A stretch of 64,000 bases of DNA from Flavobacteriales bacterium (GTDB lineage: Bacteria; Bacteroidota; Bacteroidia; Flavobacteriales_F; PHOS-HE28). Of the stretch, positions 25,988 through 34,355 are shown in pieces. The stretch lies in contig JACJZG010000014.1 of the NCBI GenBank assembly GCA_020635715.1, forward strand, positions 1 through 64,000, written 5' to 3'. Made by a program: the position numbers and the translations under genes. Every line of letters begins with the position of its first letter. Position 1 is the first letter of the stretch. The notes under the pieces were generated by a model. It searched no databases and had not been told where the DNA came from. It saw only the letters and a program-made list of their open reading frames with translations.

Positions 25988-27304
25988 TCAGTTGGACGGG
26001 GTGGGCAGGTAGTGCAACACCACGCGGTTGGAGCTCACGAAATAGGTCTTCGCGGCGCGCTGCAGATCGGCGGGTGTTAGGCTGAGGTAACGGTCGATCT
26101 CGGTGTTGATCAGCTCGGTGTTGCCCAGCAATACATGGGCATTGGCCAGGTTGTGGGCGATCCCGGCCACGCGGCTGTTATCCGCGACGAACTCGGTCTC
26201 CAACTGGGCCTTGAGGCGGGTCAGCTCCTCCTCGCTGATCGGTGTGGTGGCCAGCGCGTCGATCTCGTGCTGCATGGCGGCTTCCAGCTCATCTGCCGTG
26301 GTCTTTCCGTTGGCAATGGCGAAGAGCATGGCGATGCCGGGTTGTTCGAAAGGGAAGTTGAAGGCCCCGCAATACAGCGCCACCTGTAGTCGGTCCTTGA
26401 GCGCGGTGTTCATGCGGGCGCTGTTCCCACCGCTCAGCACGCGGTTCAGCATCTCCACGGCATAGAAGTCGGGCGTCCCGTTCGCGGGGATGCGGTATCC
26501 CATCACCACCGCCGGGAGCTGTATCCGGTCATGGACCACATCGCGCACCTCCCTTCCGAGCGGCGGTTCCACAATGGTGGGCTGCTCCACCGGATCGCCT
26601 TTCGGGATCTTGGCGAAGTAGCTCTCGACCAGGGTACGGGTACGTTCGGGGGTGATGTCCCCGGCCACCACCAGCGTAGCGTTGTTGGGTATGTAATAGC
26701 GCTTGTAGAACTGCTGGTAGTCGACCTCCGATGCGGCGTTCAGGTCCTCCATGAAGCCGATGGTGGGCCACTGGTAGGGATGCTTGGTGAAGGCCCGTTT
26801 CAAGACCTCCAGCGTGATGGTGCCGTAGGGCTGGTTCTCGTAGCGCTGCCGGCGTTCTTCCTTCACCACCTCCCGCTGGGTGTCCACCCCCACCTGGTCC
26901 ACCCTGGCGTGCATCATGCGCTCGCTCTCCAGCCACAAGCCGAGCTCGAGCTCATTGCTCGGCAGCACCTCGTAGTAATAGGTGCGGTCGCCGTTGGTGT
27001 TGGCATTGAGCACACCACCGGCGTTCTCCACCAGCTTGCTGAACTCACCCCGCTTGATGTTCTTCGAACCCTCGAAGAGCAGGTGCTCGAAGAAGTGTGC
27101 GAAGCCGCGGCGGTCGGGGGTCTCGTTCTTGCTGCCCACGTGGTACATCACGCTCACGGCAACGATGGGCGTTGCGTGGTCCTCGTGCAGGATCACATGC
27201 AGTCCGTTGGGCAGGTCGAATTCAGTGTAGGTGATCGCACGTTTCTGCGCGACGGCGGGAGCAGCGAGCATGATGGTATACAGGGCGAGGTGCGTCGGTC
27301 TCAT
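25988..27304 (-). CDS. M16 zinc metallopeptidase, active partner
   Basis: 438 residues from ATG 27304 with signal peptide (MRPTHLALYTIMLAAPAVAQ). HxxEH is at 70-74 (HFFEHL) followed by the downstream zinc ligand region (NANTNGDRTYYYEVLP). It is a single-domain-pair M16 enzyme that probably dimerises with its neighbour (23742-25985) as an active/inactive pair. The frame extends upstream to 27502, but that stretch is not signal-like and was excluded. Confidence 0.9.
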   Translation of the reverse strand: MRPTHLALYTIMLAAPAVAQKRAITYTEFDLPNGLHVILHEDHATPIVAVSVMYHVGSKNETPDRRGFAHFFEHLLFEGSKNIKRGEFSKLVENAGGVLNANTNGDRTYYYEVLPSNELELGLWLESERMMHARVDQVGVDTQREVVKEERRQRYENQPYGTITLEVLKRAFTKHPYQWPTIGFMEDLNAASEVDYQQFYKRYYIPNNATLVVAGDITPERTRTLVESYFAKIPKGDPVEQPTIVEPPLGREVRDVVHDRIQLPAVVMGYRIPANGTPDFYAVEMLNRVLSGGNSARMNTALKDRLQVALYCGAFNFPFEQPGIAMLFAIANGKTTADELEAAMQHEIDALATTPISEEELTRLKAQLETEFVADNSRVAGIAHNLANAHVLLGNTELINTEIDRYLSLTPADLQRAAKTYFVSSNRVVLHYLPTPSN

Positions 27305-27541
27305 CGGAAATACCGGACGATCCGGGAGGCGGCAAGTTAGGGGGATCACCTGCTTGCCGATCCGGTGAAGGACGCTACCCCTTCGGGTGGATGTGGATCC
27401 AGAAGATCGCCGGATGGGTCCTTTTGCCAGCGGAAAAGCCCTGGACGAACGGCTGGCCTGTTCGTAATTTCGTCGAAGAAATGACCGGTTTGGTCGAAAC
27501 AATTCAGCCCTGGGTTCCGTAACATCGCACCGTTCAACCCC
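27305..27541. other. Divergent intergenic region, no gene
   Basis: 237 bases between the divergent M16 and malate synthase genes. A likely -7 sequence TAACATCG lies about 15 bases before the malate synthase GTG. No other structure is recognised. Confidence 0.35.
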
Positions 27542-29065
27542 GTGGAGGTGAAGGAGATCGTGCAGGACAGACTGATCACAGCAGGCGTACGCGACCTGGT
27601 GGAGGGGCTGTTGGCCAGCTACGAAGGCCGGCTCAGCGAGCTGTTGAAGATCCGCACCGAGCGCCGGTCGAGCCTTTCAACGGGCACACTGGAGCTGCTG
27701 CCGGCCACGGCGAACGTACGCGAGAAGGACTGGACGGTGGATCCGGAGCCCGAGGGACTTCAGGAGCGTCGTGTGGAACTGATCGGAGGGGCCAACCGCT
27801 CGGAGCTCATCAACGGCATGAACGCCGGCGCCAAGAGCTACGTGGCGGACCTCTGGAACTTCACCGCCCAGGACACCTGGAGCATCCTTCGCGCCCATAA
27901 GAGCCTGAACGGAGCCGCCCATCGGAGCCTCGCTTACCTGGATGACCGCGAAGGCCGCGTGCGCATCAACCCTTCCACCAGCTCCCGCCTGATGCTGGTA
28001 CCGCGCCCCTTCTTCACCTATGAAGCCTCGCTCACCGTGAACGAGATCCCCGTTCCTGCGGCCTTCTTCGACCTGGCCATGGTGGCCGTGGGCCAGGGGC
28101 GGGAGACGGTGCGGCGGCAAGGTGGCCTCCATTTCTACCTGCGCGATGTGCAGGGCCTGCAAGAGGCACGGCTCTGGGCCCGGCTCTTCGAGCGCGTCGA
28201 GGAAAGTCTCGAACTGGACCGCGGGACCATCCGGTGCACGGTGTTCATGGACACGGTGCCCGGCGCCTTGGAGGCGGATGAGATCCTCTTCGAACTGCAA
28301 CACCACAGCGCCGGCCTGGCCCTCGACCCGCAGGGCTACGCCGCCGACCACATCGCCCTCTTCCATGGACCGGACCTTCCGGTGCTTCCGGACCGGGAGG
28401 CCATCGGCCTGAACGCCCCCTTCCTGCGCGCGCTCAGCCTGCGGACCATCGGCCTTTGCCACCGCCGGGGCTGCCATGCCATGGGGGCACCATCCTTCGT
28501 GTTGCCCTCCCTGGACCACAGCAAGGTGAAGGCGGAGTACCTGGCGATGTTGGCGGACAAGGAGCGCGAGGCCGTGGATGGGCACGATGGCACCCTGGTG
28601 GTGCATGAGGACATGGTGAACGCCTCGATGGTGGAGTTCAACAAGAGCATGCCGCGCGCGCACCAGCTGAACTATCAACGCACGGACGCGATCACTCCGG
28701 CGGACCTGGTGAAGGTGCCCGAGGGGCCCATCACCGTGGAGAGTTTGAAGAACATCCTGCGCACCAGCCTGCGCTCCCTGATGATGCGCGAACAGGGCAA
28801 GGGCTGGGTCATCCAGGGCGGCAGGGTGCACGATCGGTCCAGCCTGCTGCTGGCCGTGCGCCTGCTCTGGCAATGGGTGCAGAACCCCAAGGGCAACATC
28901 ACCGCCACGAACCTGCCCATCACCATCGATCTGGTGAAGTTCATGTTGAAGAAGGAGGCCGACAAGATGTTCGACGGCAACGACCCGGTGATCCGCAAGC
29001 AGGTGGACCGCGCCATGGCCTACATCCTGGAACTGGCCGGTGGCGAGGGCGTGCCCATGCTCTAG
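27542..29065 (+). CDS. Malate synthase (divergent, class A-like)
   Basis: 507 residues, using GTG 27542 as start. The enzyme condenses glyoxylate with acetyl-CoA to malate. Conserved: the catalytic Arg of RGTIRCTVFMDT, the metal-binding Glu of ALEADEILFEL, a probable metal Asp in AADHIALF, HRRGCHAMG, and the base Asp in VHDRSSLLLAVRLLWQW. Around these the sequence departs from well-known malate synthase A (PRPFFTYEASL; PQGYAAD insertion). No isocitrate lyase is in the window, so the glyoxylate shunt is not shown. The gene symbol aceB is not claimed because the subtype is uncertain. Confidence 0.85.
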   Translation: MEVKEIVQDRLITAGVRDLVEGLLASYEGRLSELLKIRTERRSSLSTGTLELLPATANVREKDWTVDPEPEGLQERRVELIGGANRSELINGMNAGAKSYVADLWNFTAQDTWSILRAHKSLNGAAHRSLAYLDDREGRVRINPSTSSRLMLVPRPFFTYEASLTVNEIPVPAAFFDLAMVAVGQGRETVRRQGGLHFYLRDVQGLQEARLWARLFERVEESLELDRGTIRCTVFMDTVPGALEADEILFELQHHSAGLALDPQGYAADHIALFHGPDLPVLPDREAIGLNAPFLRALSLRTIGLCHRRGCHAMGAPSFVLPSLDHSKVKAEYLAMLADKEREAVDGHDGTLVVHEDMVNASMVEFNKSMPRAHQLNYQRTDAITPADLVKVPEGPITVESLKNILRTSLRSLMMREQGKGWVIQGGRVHDRSSLLLAVRLLWQWVQNPKGNITATNLPITIDLVKFMLKKEADKMFDGNDPVIRKQVDRAMAYILELAGGEGVPML

Positions 29066-29072
29066 CCGGGGC

Positions 29073-29080
29073 TAACTTGG
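29073..29080 (+). promoter_or_regulatory. Probable -7 box (TAACTTGG) at the start of the DUF551 gene
   Basis: A TAnnTTKG-type sequence ending 5 bases before ATG 29086. If used, it gives an almost leaderless transcript. Confidence 0.35.
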
Positions 29081-29085
29081 CCGCG

Positions 29086-29358
29086 ATGTCGCCTTGGATC
29101 CCTGTGAGCGAGCAGTTGCCGGAGGATGGCCAGCGCTGCCTGTGCCACCTGCCAAGCAACCAGGTGTACCTGCCCGGCAAGTCGGGCGCCACCGAGGTGC
29201 GAGCGGTCGTGATCCTGCGCTTCCTGAAGGACCATTTCCTGAAGAACGCCAGCAAGACCGGTTACAATGGCGCGCCCCACTTCTGGCAAGGCGAAGGCAC
29301 GAGCAACAAGTTCTTCGCGGAGGTGAGCCATTGGATGCCTTTGCCGGAAGCCCCTTGA
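29086..29358 (+). CDS. DUF551-like small protein
   Basis: 90 residues, MSPWIPVSEQLPEDGQRCLC ... VSHWMPLPEAP. The paired ends WIPVSEQLPEDG and HWMPLPEAP are the DUF551 hallmark, usually seen in phage or mobile DNA. The start at 29086 lies 20 bases after the malate synthase stop, with the -7-like sequence TAACTTGG (29073-29080) 5 bases before it. Function unknown. Confidence 0.75.
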   Translation: MSPWIPVSEQLPEDGQRCLCHLPSNQVYLPGKSGATEVRAVVILRFLKDHFLKNASKTGYNGAPHFWQGEGTSNKFFAEVSHWMPLPEAP

Positions 29359-29363
29359 ACGGA

Positions 29364-29397
29364 CAAGGCGCGTTGACCCGGGGGTCAACGCGCCTTG
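29364..29397. terminator. Perfect 16-bp hairpin between convergent genes
   Basis: CAAGGCGCGTTGACCC (29364-29379), 2-base loop GG, then the exact reverse complement GGGTCAACGCGCCTTG (29382-29397). It lies between the DUF551 gene (stop 29358) and the FKBP gene (minus, stop 29413), and would serve as a shared bidirectional terminator. Confidence 0.8.
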
Positions 29398-29412
29398 CGG
29401 AACATCACGTCC

Positions 29413-30114
29413 TCAGGGCTTCTTCACATCGATCACTTCGAGGTCGAATACCAGCACGCTGTTCGCCGGGATGCGTCCGTTGCCGGCAGGACCATAAGCG
29501 AGATCGCTCGGGATGAAGAGCTTCCACTTGCTGCCAGTGGGCATCATCTGCAGGGCCTCCACGAAGCCCGGGATCCACTGGCTCACCGGCATCTCCACCG
29601 GCTCGCCACGGTCCACCGAACTGTCGAACACCTCGCCATCCACGAAGGCGCCGTGGTAATGCACCTTCACCACATCGGTCACCGCTGGTTTGGCACCGGT
29701 GCCCATCGTGATCACTTCGTACTGCAGGCCGCTCGGGGTGATGACCACGCCCTTGCGTTTGGCGTTCTCCGCCAGGAACTCCTCGCCCGCCACACGGTTC
29801 TTCTCCCCTTTCGCAGCCTCCTCGGCCTGCATCTTCATCTGCATCTTCATCATGAAGGAGCGCATCACCACCTCCAACGATGCCTGGTCGATGAGCAGGG
29901 TGCTGTCCAGGCCATCGGCCAGGCCGGCGGCGATGAGGTCCGCATTGAGGGAGTCGATCTTGCCCTTGCGCAGATTGCCACCGATATCGGCGCCAATGGC
30001 ATAGCTCACCGAGTCCATCTCCGTGGCGATGGTGGTGCTGCGGCCTTTCTGGCCCTGGGAACAAGCGACGAGCATCGTCACGGCGACGAGTGCGGAAAGG
30101 GAACGGACGATCAT
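29413..30114 (-). CDS. FKBP-type peptidyl-prolyl isomerase lipoprotein
   Basis: 233 residues from ATG 30114, with lipoprotein signal (MIVRSLSALVAVTMLVAC, lipobox LVAC). A helical N-terminal dimerisation domain (SVSYAIGADIGGN and following) is followed by a C-terminal FKBP domain (ITPSGLQYEVITMGTG ... VKVHYHGAFVDGEVFDSS ... IPANSVLVFDLEVIDV). It is of the FkpA/Mip type and catalyses proline isomerisation in the periplasm. A -7 box TACCTTCG is at 30134-30141. Confidence 0.92.
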   Translation of the reverse strand: MIVRSLSALVAVTMLVACSQGQKGRSTTIATEMDSVSYAIGADIGGNLRKGKIDSLNADLIAAGLADGLDSTLLIDQASLEVVMRSFMMKMQMKMQAEEAAKGEKNRVAGEEFLAENAKRKGVVITPSGLQYEVITMGTGAKPAVTDVVKVHYHGAFVDGEVFDSSVDRGEPVEMPVSQWIPGFVEALQMMPTGSKWKLFIPSDLAYGPAGNGRIPANSVLVFDLEVIDVKKP

Positions 30115-30133
30115 GGGGTTGTATTGAGGGGCG

Positions 30134-30141
30134 CGAAGGTA
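30134..30141 (-). promoter_or_regulatory. -7 promoter box of FKBP gene (TACCTTCG)
   Basis: Minus-strand TACCTTCG, 19 bases upstream of the FKBP start codon; TTCG replaces the common TTTG. Confidence 0.45.
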
Positions 30142-30157
30142 GGACAAGCGGCAAGGC

Positions 30158-30976
30158 TCACAGGTGCTCCCTCTCCCTGCCCAGCACCCGCTCCAGGAAA
30201 CGCTGGTAGCGTGGAAAGCGCGGAAGGTCGCTGTGGTGGCCCTTTTTGAAGGTGAGCATCTCGCGGTGCACCCCGGAGGGCACGGCGGCGTAGAGCTTCA
30301 ATGCGCTCTCGTACGGCACCGTGGCATCCGAGCGCCCGTGCAGGATATAGACCGGACAGGTGACCCGTTTGATGGCCTTGTCGTTGCGGAAGGGATAGCG
30401 CAGCAACAGGCGGTATGGCAGGATGGGCAGGTAGTTGGTGGCCACGTCGTACAGATTCGCGAAGGGCGTTTCGAGGATGAGCATGCGCGGATGATGCTGC
30501 GCCGCAACGGGGGTCGCCAGCCCGCTGCCCAGTGAACGGCCGAAGACCACCACCCGATCCTCCGGGAAGGAACGGAGCACTTCCTGATACCAACGTTCCG
30601 CGTCCGCCAGCAACGCCGCCTCGCTCAGGTCGCCACGGCTCTTGCCATAGCCGCGCGGGTCGGGCATCAGCACATCATAGCCCATGCGCACGAAGCGCGG
30701 CGCGAACTTGCCCCAGCGACGCACGCTACCCGTGTTCCCGTGGAAGTAGAGCACGATGCCACGCGGATCAGCGGCTTTGAAATGCAGCGCGTGCAACCGT
30801 GCACCGTCCTCCGCTTCCACGTAACGCTCCTCGAACGGCGGTGGAATGCGGTAGCGGTAGTGCTGGCCGGTGCGGAAGCGGATGAAGATGAAGCGCTCCT
30901 GGAAGATGGCATAGAAGGTGCAGAGTCCTGCATAACCCAATAAAAGGATGCCCAACGTGGCCCAGAGCCAGCCCAT
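30158..30976 (-). CDS. Membrane-anchored alpha/beta hydrolase
   Basis: 272 residues from ATG 30976. A hydrophobic N-terminal segment (WLWATLGILLLGYAGLCTFY) anchors it to the membrane. The hydrolase fold shows an oxyanion region (FHGNTGS), nucleophile S148 in GRSLGSG, an Asp in HGRSDATVP and a His in KKGHHSDLP. This architecture is close to the BEM46/S33-like hydrolases with unknown substrate. TAACTTTG (complement of 30982-30989) lies 5 bases before the start. The gene is divergent from the beta-barrel gene, with only about 50 bases between. Confidence 0.9.
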   Translation of the reverse strand: MGWLWATLGILLLGYAGLCTFYAIFQERFIFIRFRTGQHYRYRIPPPFEERYVEAEDGARLHALHFKAADPRGIVLYFHGNTGSVRRWGKFAPRFVRMGYDVLMPDPRGYGKSRGDLSEAALLADAERWYQEVLRSFPEDRVVVFGRSLGSGLATPVAAQHHPRMLILETPFANLYDVATNYLPILPYRLLLRYPFRNDKAIKRVTCPVYILHGRSDATVPYESALKLYAAVPSGVHREMLTFKKGHHSDLPRFPRYQRFLERVLGREREHL

Positions 30977-30981
30977 GCGTA

Positions 30982-30989
30982 CAAAGTTA
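30982..30989 (-). promoter_or_regulatory. -7 promoter box (TAACTTTG) of the hydrolase gene
   Basis: An exact Bacteroidota TAnnTTTG match, 5 bases from the ATG, predicting a leaderless or nearly leaderless message. Confidence 0.6.
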
Positions 30990-31018
30990 CCGGGACCGTT
31001 GGGCGCAATGCGCCATCT

Positions 31019-31636
31019 TTGATCGTGTACGTGCTGCGAACATCCGTCCTCCTCCTGGTCCTCGCGACCATCGGCAGCTTGCAGGCGCAGGCGGTGCGCA
31101 GGAAGCACCTACTGATGAGCGTGGGCGGTGGGATCGGCGTGCTGAACGTATACAGCGACCGTAAGGACATCGCCGTGGAGGGCCTTGGCAGCGGGGCCTT
31201 CAATGCGGCCTTCGGTTACGCGATCGCGGACCGCTGGTCACTGGGCATCCATTACGATCGGATCGGCAGCGCCTGGCACAATGGTGGCCTGGACCGCCTG
31301 CACATGACGACCTACCTGCTCAGCGTGGCCTACCGACCGTGGGTCTCGGACCGGTCCGCGTTCGAACTCCAGTTCGCCTTCGGTGCTGCGGCCGCCTCGT
31401 TGTTCCCGAACGACACGCGGCTTCCATACACAGCAACTGGTGGGGCCGCCGAGTTCGGGCTGCGCTACATCGGTATGATGGGCGGGACCATCGGGGCCTT
31501 CATCGCACTGGACCACGCGACATCGAGCAGCGACGAACTGGTGCTGGAGGGAGGCCTCGTGAATGCCGATGGCACGAAGAGCCGCGTACAGTGGAACGCC
31601 CAGCGCCTCACCGCCGGCATGATCGTGCGCTTCTGA
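31019..31636 (+). CDS. Outer-membrane beta-barrel protein
   Basis: About 205 residues with signal sequence (VLRTSVLLLVLATIGSLQAQ) and beta strands typical of a small barrel (GIHYDRIGSAWHNGG, FELQFAFGAAAASLF, ending in RLTAGMIVRF). There is no ATG at the beginning. TTG 31019 overlaps a -7-like CATCTTTG (31014-31021), so GTG 31025 or 31031 is a more plausible start. It may be a surface-exposed porin-like protein; function unknown. Confidence 0.75.
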   Translation: MIVYVLRTSVLLLVLATIGSLQAQAVRRKHLLMSVGGGIGVLNVYSDRKDIAVEGLGSGAFNAAFGYAIADRWSLGIHYDRIGSAWHNGGLDRLHMTTYLLSVAYRPWVSDRSAFELQFAFGAAAASLFPNDTRLPYTATGGAAEFGLRYIGMMGGTIGAFIALDHATSSSDELVLEGGLVNADGTKSRVQWNAQRLTAGMIVRF

Positions 31637-31639
31637 GCA

Positions 31640-32389
31640 TCACGCCATGCCCCGCTCGCGCTGGATGGTCTCGTAGGCCTCCTGCACCTTCTTGAACTTC
31701 TCCGAAGCCGCCTTCTGCACCTCCTCACCAAGCTGTGCCACCTTGTCCGGATGGAACTTCATGGCCATGCGGCGGTAGGCCTTCTTCACCTCATCGTCCG
31801 TGGCGCTGGCTGGGATCTCGAGGATCTGGTAGGCGGCGGAGGGATCCGCCTTGCGGAACATGGCGCTCAGCGAGCCGAGGTCCTTCTCGTTGATGCCGAG
31901 GTCGTGGGCGATGCGACGCAGCAGCTCCAGCTCGGCGCGGTCCACATGGCCGTCAGCATGGGCCAGGCCGATCAGGTAATGCAGCAGTTGAAGGCGCACC
32001 GCATGGGGCATGTTCTGCCGGATCTGTGCGCACACCTGGTGCACGGGAATGTCGCGCTTGAGCACATCGCGCAGGACGATGAGCAACTGCCCGGCCTGCT
32101 GGGTCCCGAACTGCCGGACAAAGAAGCGGCGCACATTGTCCAGTTCGCTCTGGGTCACACGTCCATCGGCTTTCATCATGGCGGCGATGAGCACCACGAG
32201 GCTCATGGTGAGATCGCCGCCCATGGTATGGCCGGCATGACCGCTCGTGCGCTGCTGTTGTCCGGTGGCTTCCACCGGCGTGCCCTGCATATGGTCGAGC
32301 ATGGCGCCCACGGCGAAGCCCACCAAGCCGCCGATCGGGCCACCCAGGGCCCAACCCAATCCACCGCCGATCCACTTGCTGAAGCTCAT
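31640..32389 (-). CDS. TerB/DnaJ co-chaperone (DjlA-like)
   Basis: 249 residues. The N-terminus MSFSKWIGGGLGWALGGPIGGLVGFAVGAMLD is a Gly-rich hydrophobic stretch, likely membrane-associated. It is followed by a TerB-like helical domain (about 75-170) and a C-terminal J-domain with HPDK in AYRRMAMKFHPDKVAQLG, which stimulates DnaK ATPase. It is encoded downstream of the LemA-TPM genes and may form one transcription unit. Confidence 0.9.
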   Translation of the reverse strand: MSFSKWIGGGLGWALGGPIGGLVGFAVGAMLDHMQGTPVEATGQQQRTSGHAGHTMGGDLTMSLVVLIAAMMKADGRVTQSELDNVRRFFVRQFGTQQAGQLLIVLRDVLKRDIPVHQVCAQIRQNMPHAVRLQLLHYLIGLAHADGHVDRAELELLRRIAHDLGINEKDLGSLSAMFRKADPSAAYQILEIPASATDDEVKKAYRRMAMKFHPDKVAQLGEEVQKAASEKFKKVQEAYETIQRERGMA

Positions 32390-32395
32390 CCTGGA

Positions 32396-33205
32396 TCACC
32401 AACTGCCGCCGGCACCACCGCCGCCGAAACTTCCACCACCAAAGCCGCCGAAACCTCCTCCTCCTCCCCCGCCGCTCCAGCCACCGCCACCCCAGCCACC
32501 GCCGTTCCAACGGCCGCGGTGCTTGCGGTCCATCTCGCTCAGCAGCCACATGGCCGTCCAGAAGTCCACGCTATTGGTGCGCGCATACCGCCGTACACGA
32601 CCGCGCCAGGAAAAGAAGATGGCACCCACGAAGATGACCACGAAGACCAGCACCGGCCAGGGGATGCCCTTGCCCTGCCCCGGGCTCGGTTCGTTGAATT
32701 CGCCCTGCGCCATGGCCATGAGCGCATCGGTGGCCTTGTCGATCCCCAGGAAATAGTTGCCCGCCTTGAAGTTGGGGATCACATAGCCCTGGACCACCTG
32801 CTTCGCCCGCAGGTCGGGGATGGCCCCCTCGAGCCCGTAGCCCGTGGCGATGAAGACCTTCCGTTGTCCGGGAGGACCGTTGGGCTTTATGAGGAAGACG
32901 ATACCGTTGTCGAAGCCCGCCTTGCCGATGCCCCACTTCTCACCGATGTCGAACGCCAGGTCCGATTCGGGCAGGCCGCAGAGCGTGTCCACAACGATCA
33001 CGAGGATGCGATTGCTGGACTCCCGCGCAAAGCGCGTGAGCTTGGCATCGAGTTGTTGTACCTCGTGCGGGTCAAGCAGGTCGGCATATTGCCACACGAG
33101 CCTGTCCTGCTGGGATACCGGCGGTCGGGACAGGCCACAGTCGAAGCGTGCCGCATGCCCGGCCAGGGCCACGAAGAGGAACAGCGCGAGCGAGAGCCTC
33201 CTCAT
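32396..33205 (-). CDS. TPM domain membrane protein
   Basis: 269 residues with a signal peptide (MRRLSLALFLFVALAGHAARF), a TPM (TLP18.3/Psb32/MOLO-1) domain (RPPVSQQDRLVWQYADLLDPHEV through about 165), a TM segment (PWPVLVFVVIFVGAIFFSW), and a Gly/Ser-rich tail of about 50 residues with few other amino acids. TPM proteins are probable phosphatases or complex-repair factors at membranes. It overlaps the next TPM gene by 4 bases. Confidence 0.88.
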   Translation of the reverse strand: MRRLSLALFLFVALAGHAARFDCGLSRPPVSQQDRLVWQYADLLDPHEVQQLDAKLTRFARESSNRILVIVVDTLCGLPESDLAFDIGEKWGIGKAGFDNGIVFLIKPNGPPGQRKVFIATGYGLEGAIPDLRAKQVVQGYVIPNFKAGNYFLGIDKATDALMAMAQGEFNEPSPGQGKGIPWPVLVFVVIFVGAIFFSWRGRVRRYARTNSVDFWTAMWLLSEMDRKHRGRWNGGGWGGGGWSGGGGGGGFGGFGGGSFGGGGAGGSW

Positions 33206-33654
33206 CGCCTGCCGAAGCTGACCTCGTTGGGAAGTTCGTCCGTATCGTCGTGCTTCAGGGGGAAGTGGGTGCGGAGCTTCTCGCCCACCATATGCACCGC
33301 TTCAACGAGCCCTTCCGCCGCACGCCCGGCTGCGAGATGCAGCTTCAAGAGCCCGAGCACATCGTTCCAGAAGTTCTCCGGCACCTGTTGGTTGATGGCC
33401 TCGTCACCGATCACCGCGAGCTTGCGGTCGGCCACGCTGAGGTAGATGAGCACGCCGTTGCGATCGCGCGTGCGGTGCATGCCGAGCTCCTCGAAGATGA
33501 AGGCCGCATGATCCAACACCTCCTCCTCGATGTGGTCCTCGAGGTGCACCCGGATCTCGCCGGATGTACGCTTCTCCGCCGCACCGATGGCTTCGCGCAC
33601 AGCGTGCAGCTCGGCTTCCGTCAACAGTTCCTCCGCGGTGATGACCTGGTTCAC
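33202..33654 (-). CDS. TPM domain protein, soluble
   Basis: 150 residues: TEAELHAVREAIGAAEKRTSGEIRVHLEDHI ... IYLSVADRKLAVIGDEAIN. This is a compact TPM domain without signal or TM segment. It is translationally coupled to both neighbours, overlapping by 4 bases at 33202-33205 and 33651-33654. Probably acts with LemA and the membrane TPM protein. Confidence 0.88.
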   Translation of the reverse strand: MNQVITAEELLTEAELHAVREAIGAAEKRTSGEIRVHLEDHIEEEVLDHAAFIFEELGMHRTRDRNGVLIYLSVADRKLAVIGDEAINQQVPENFWNDVLGLLKLHLAAGRAAEGLVEAVHMVGEKLRTHFPLKHDDTDELPNEVSFGRR

Positions 33655-34241
33655 TTGAACGAGATGTCGGGAGCGTTCTCCGTGCCTTCCTGGGCCTCGA
33701 AGTAGCCCTTCTGCTCGAAGCCGAACATGCCGGCGAGCAGGTTGCCCGGGAAACGTTTGATGCGCGTGTTGAAGTCGCGCGCCACATCGTTGTACTTCCT
33801 GCGCTCTACGCCAATGCGGTTCTCCATGCCCTCGTACTGGACCTGGAAGTCCTGGAAGCCTTTCACGGCCTTCAGTTCCGGGTAGCGCTCCACGGTCACC
33901 ATCAGGCGCGAGAGCGCTCCGGTGAACTGGTCCTGCGCCTGCTGGAACGCCGCGATCTTCTCGGGGGAAAGGTCGCCTGGTGTGATGTTCACGCTGGTGG
34001 CCTTGGCGCGCGCCTCCACCACATCGGTCAATGTCTCCTTCTCGAAGTCAGCCGCGCCCTTCACGATCTCGACCAGGTTCTTGGTCTTGTCCGCACGCAG
34101 CTGGTAGGCGTTCTCCACGTTGCTCCACTGCTTGGTCACGTCCTCGTTCAAGCCCACGCTCCCGTTGTAGAAGTTCATCGCCCACATGGCGATCAGGAAG
34201 ATGGCGCCGAGGGCGATGATCAGTCCGAGGTACTTTCTCAT
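33651..34241 (-). CDS. LemA family protein
   Basis: 196 residues from ATG 34241 (MRKYLGLIIALGAIFLIAMW), an N-terminal membrane anchor followed by a helical LemA domain with NGSVGLNEDVTKQWSNVENAYQLR and FNTRIKRFPGNLLAGMFGF. LemA proteins commonly pair with TPM proteins as here. A -7 box TACCTTCG (34263-34270) is 21 bases upstream and starts the LemA-TPM-TPM-TerB operon. Confidence 0.93.
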   Translation of the reverse strand: MRKYLGLIIALGAIFLIAMWAMNFYNGSVGLNEDVTKQWSNVENAYQLRADKTKNLVEIVKGAADFEKETLTDVVEARAKATSVNITPGDLSPEKIAAFQQAQDQFTGALSRLMVTVERYPELKAVKGFQDFQVQYEGMENRIGVERRKYNDVARDFNTRIKRFPGNLLAGMFGFEQKGYFEAQEGTENAPDISFK

Positions 34242-34262
34242 GGTGGTGTTGTTCTTGGCGGA

Positions 34263-34270
34263 CGAAGGTA
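34263..34270 (-). promoter_or_regulatory. -7 promoter box of the lemA operon (TACCTTCG)
   Basis: Minus-strand TACCTTCG, 21 bases before the LemA start. It shares the TTCG ending and similar spacing with the rpmB and FKBP genes. Confidence 0.45.
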
Positions 34271-34355
34271 CGTGCCGCGACTGCCGGGCTCCGGTCAACT
34301 CATGTGCCGATCCATGAACGGCTGTCAAGCTGGCAGATCGGTGAACTTCGCGGCC

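Noticed and set aside
31751..33445. 564-residue plus-strand frame across the TerB and TPM genes
   Set aside because: Antisense to well-recognised genes; the central Ala/Pro/Thr repetitive stretch is the reverse of the Gly-rich TPM tail.
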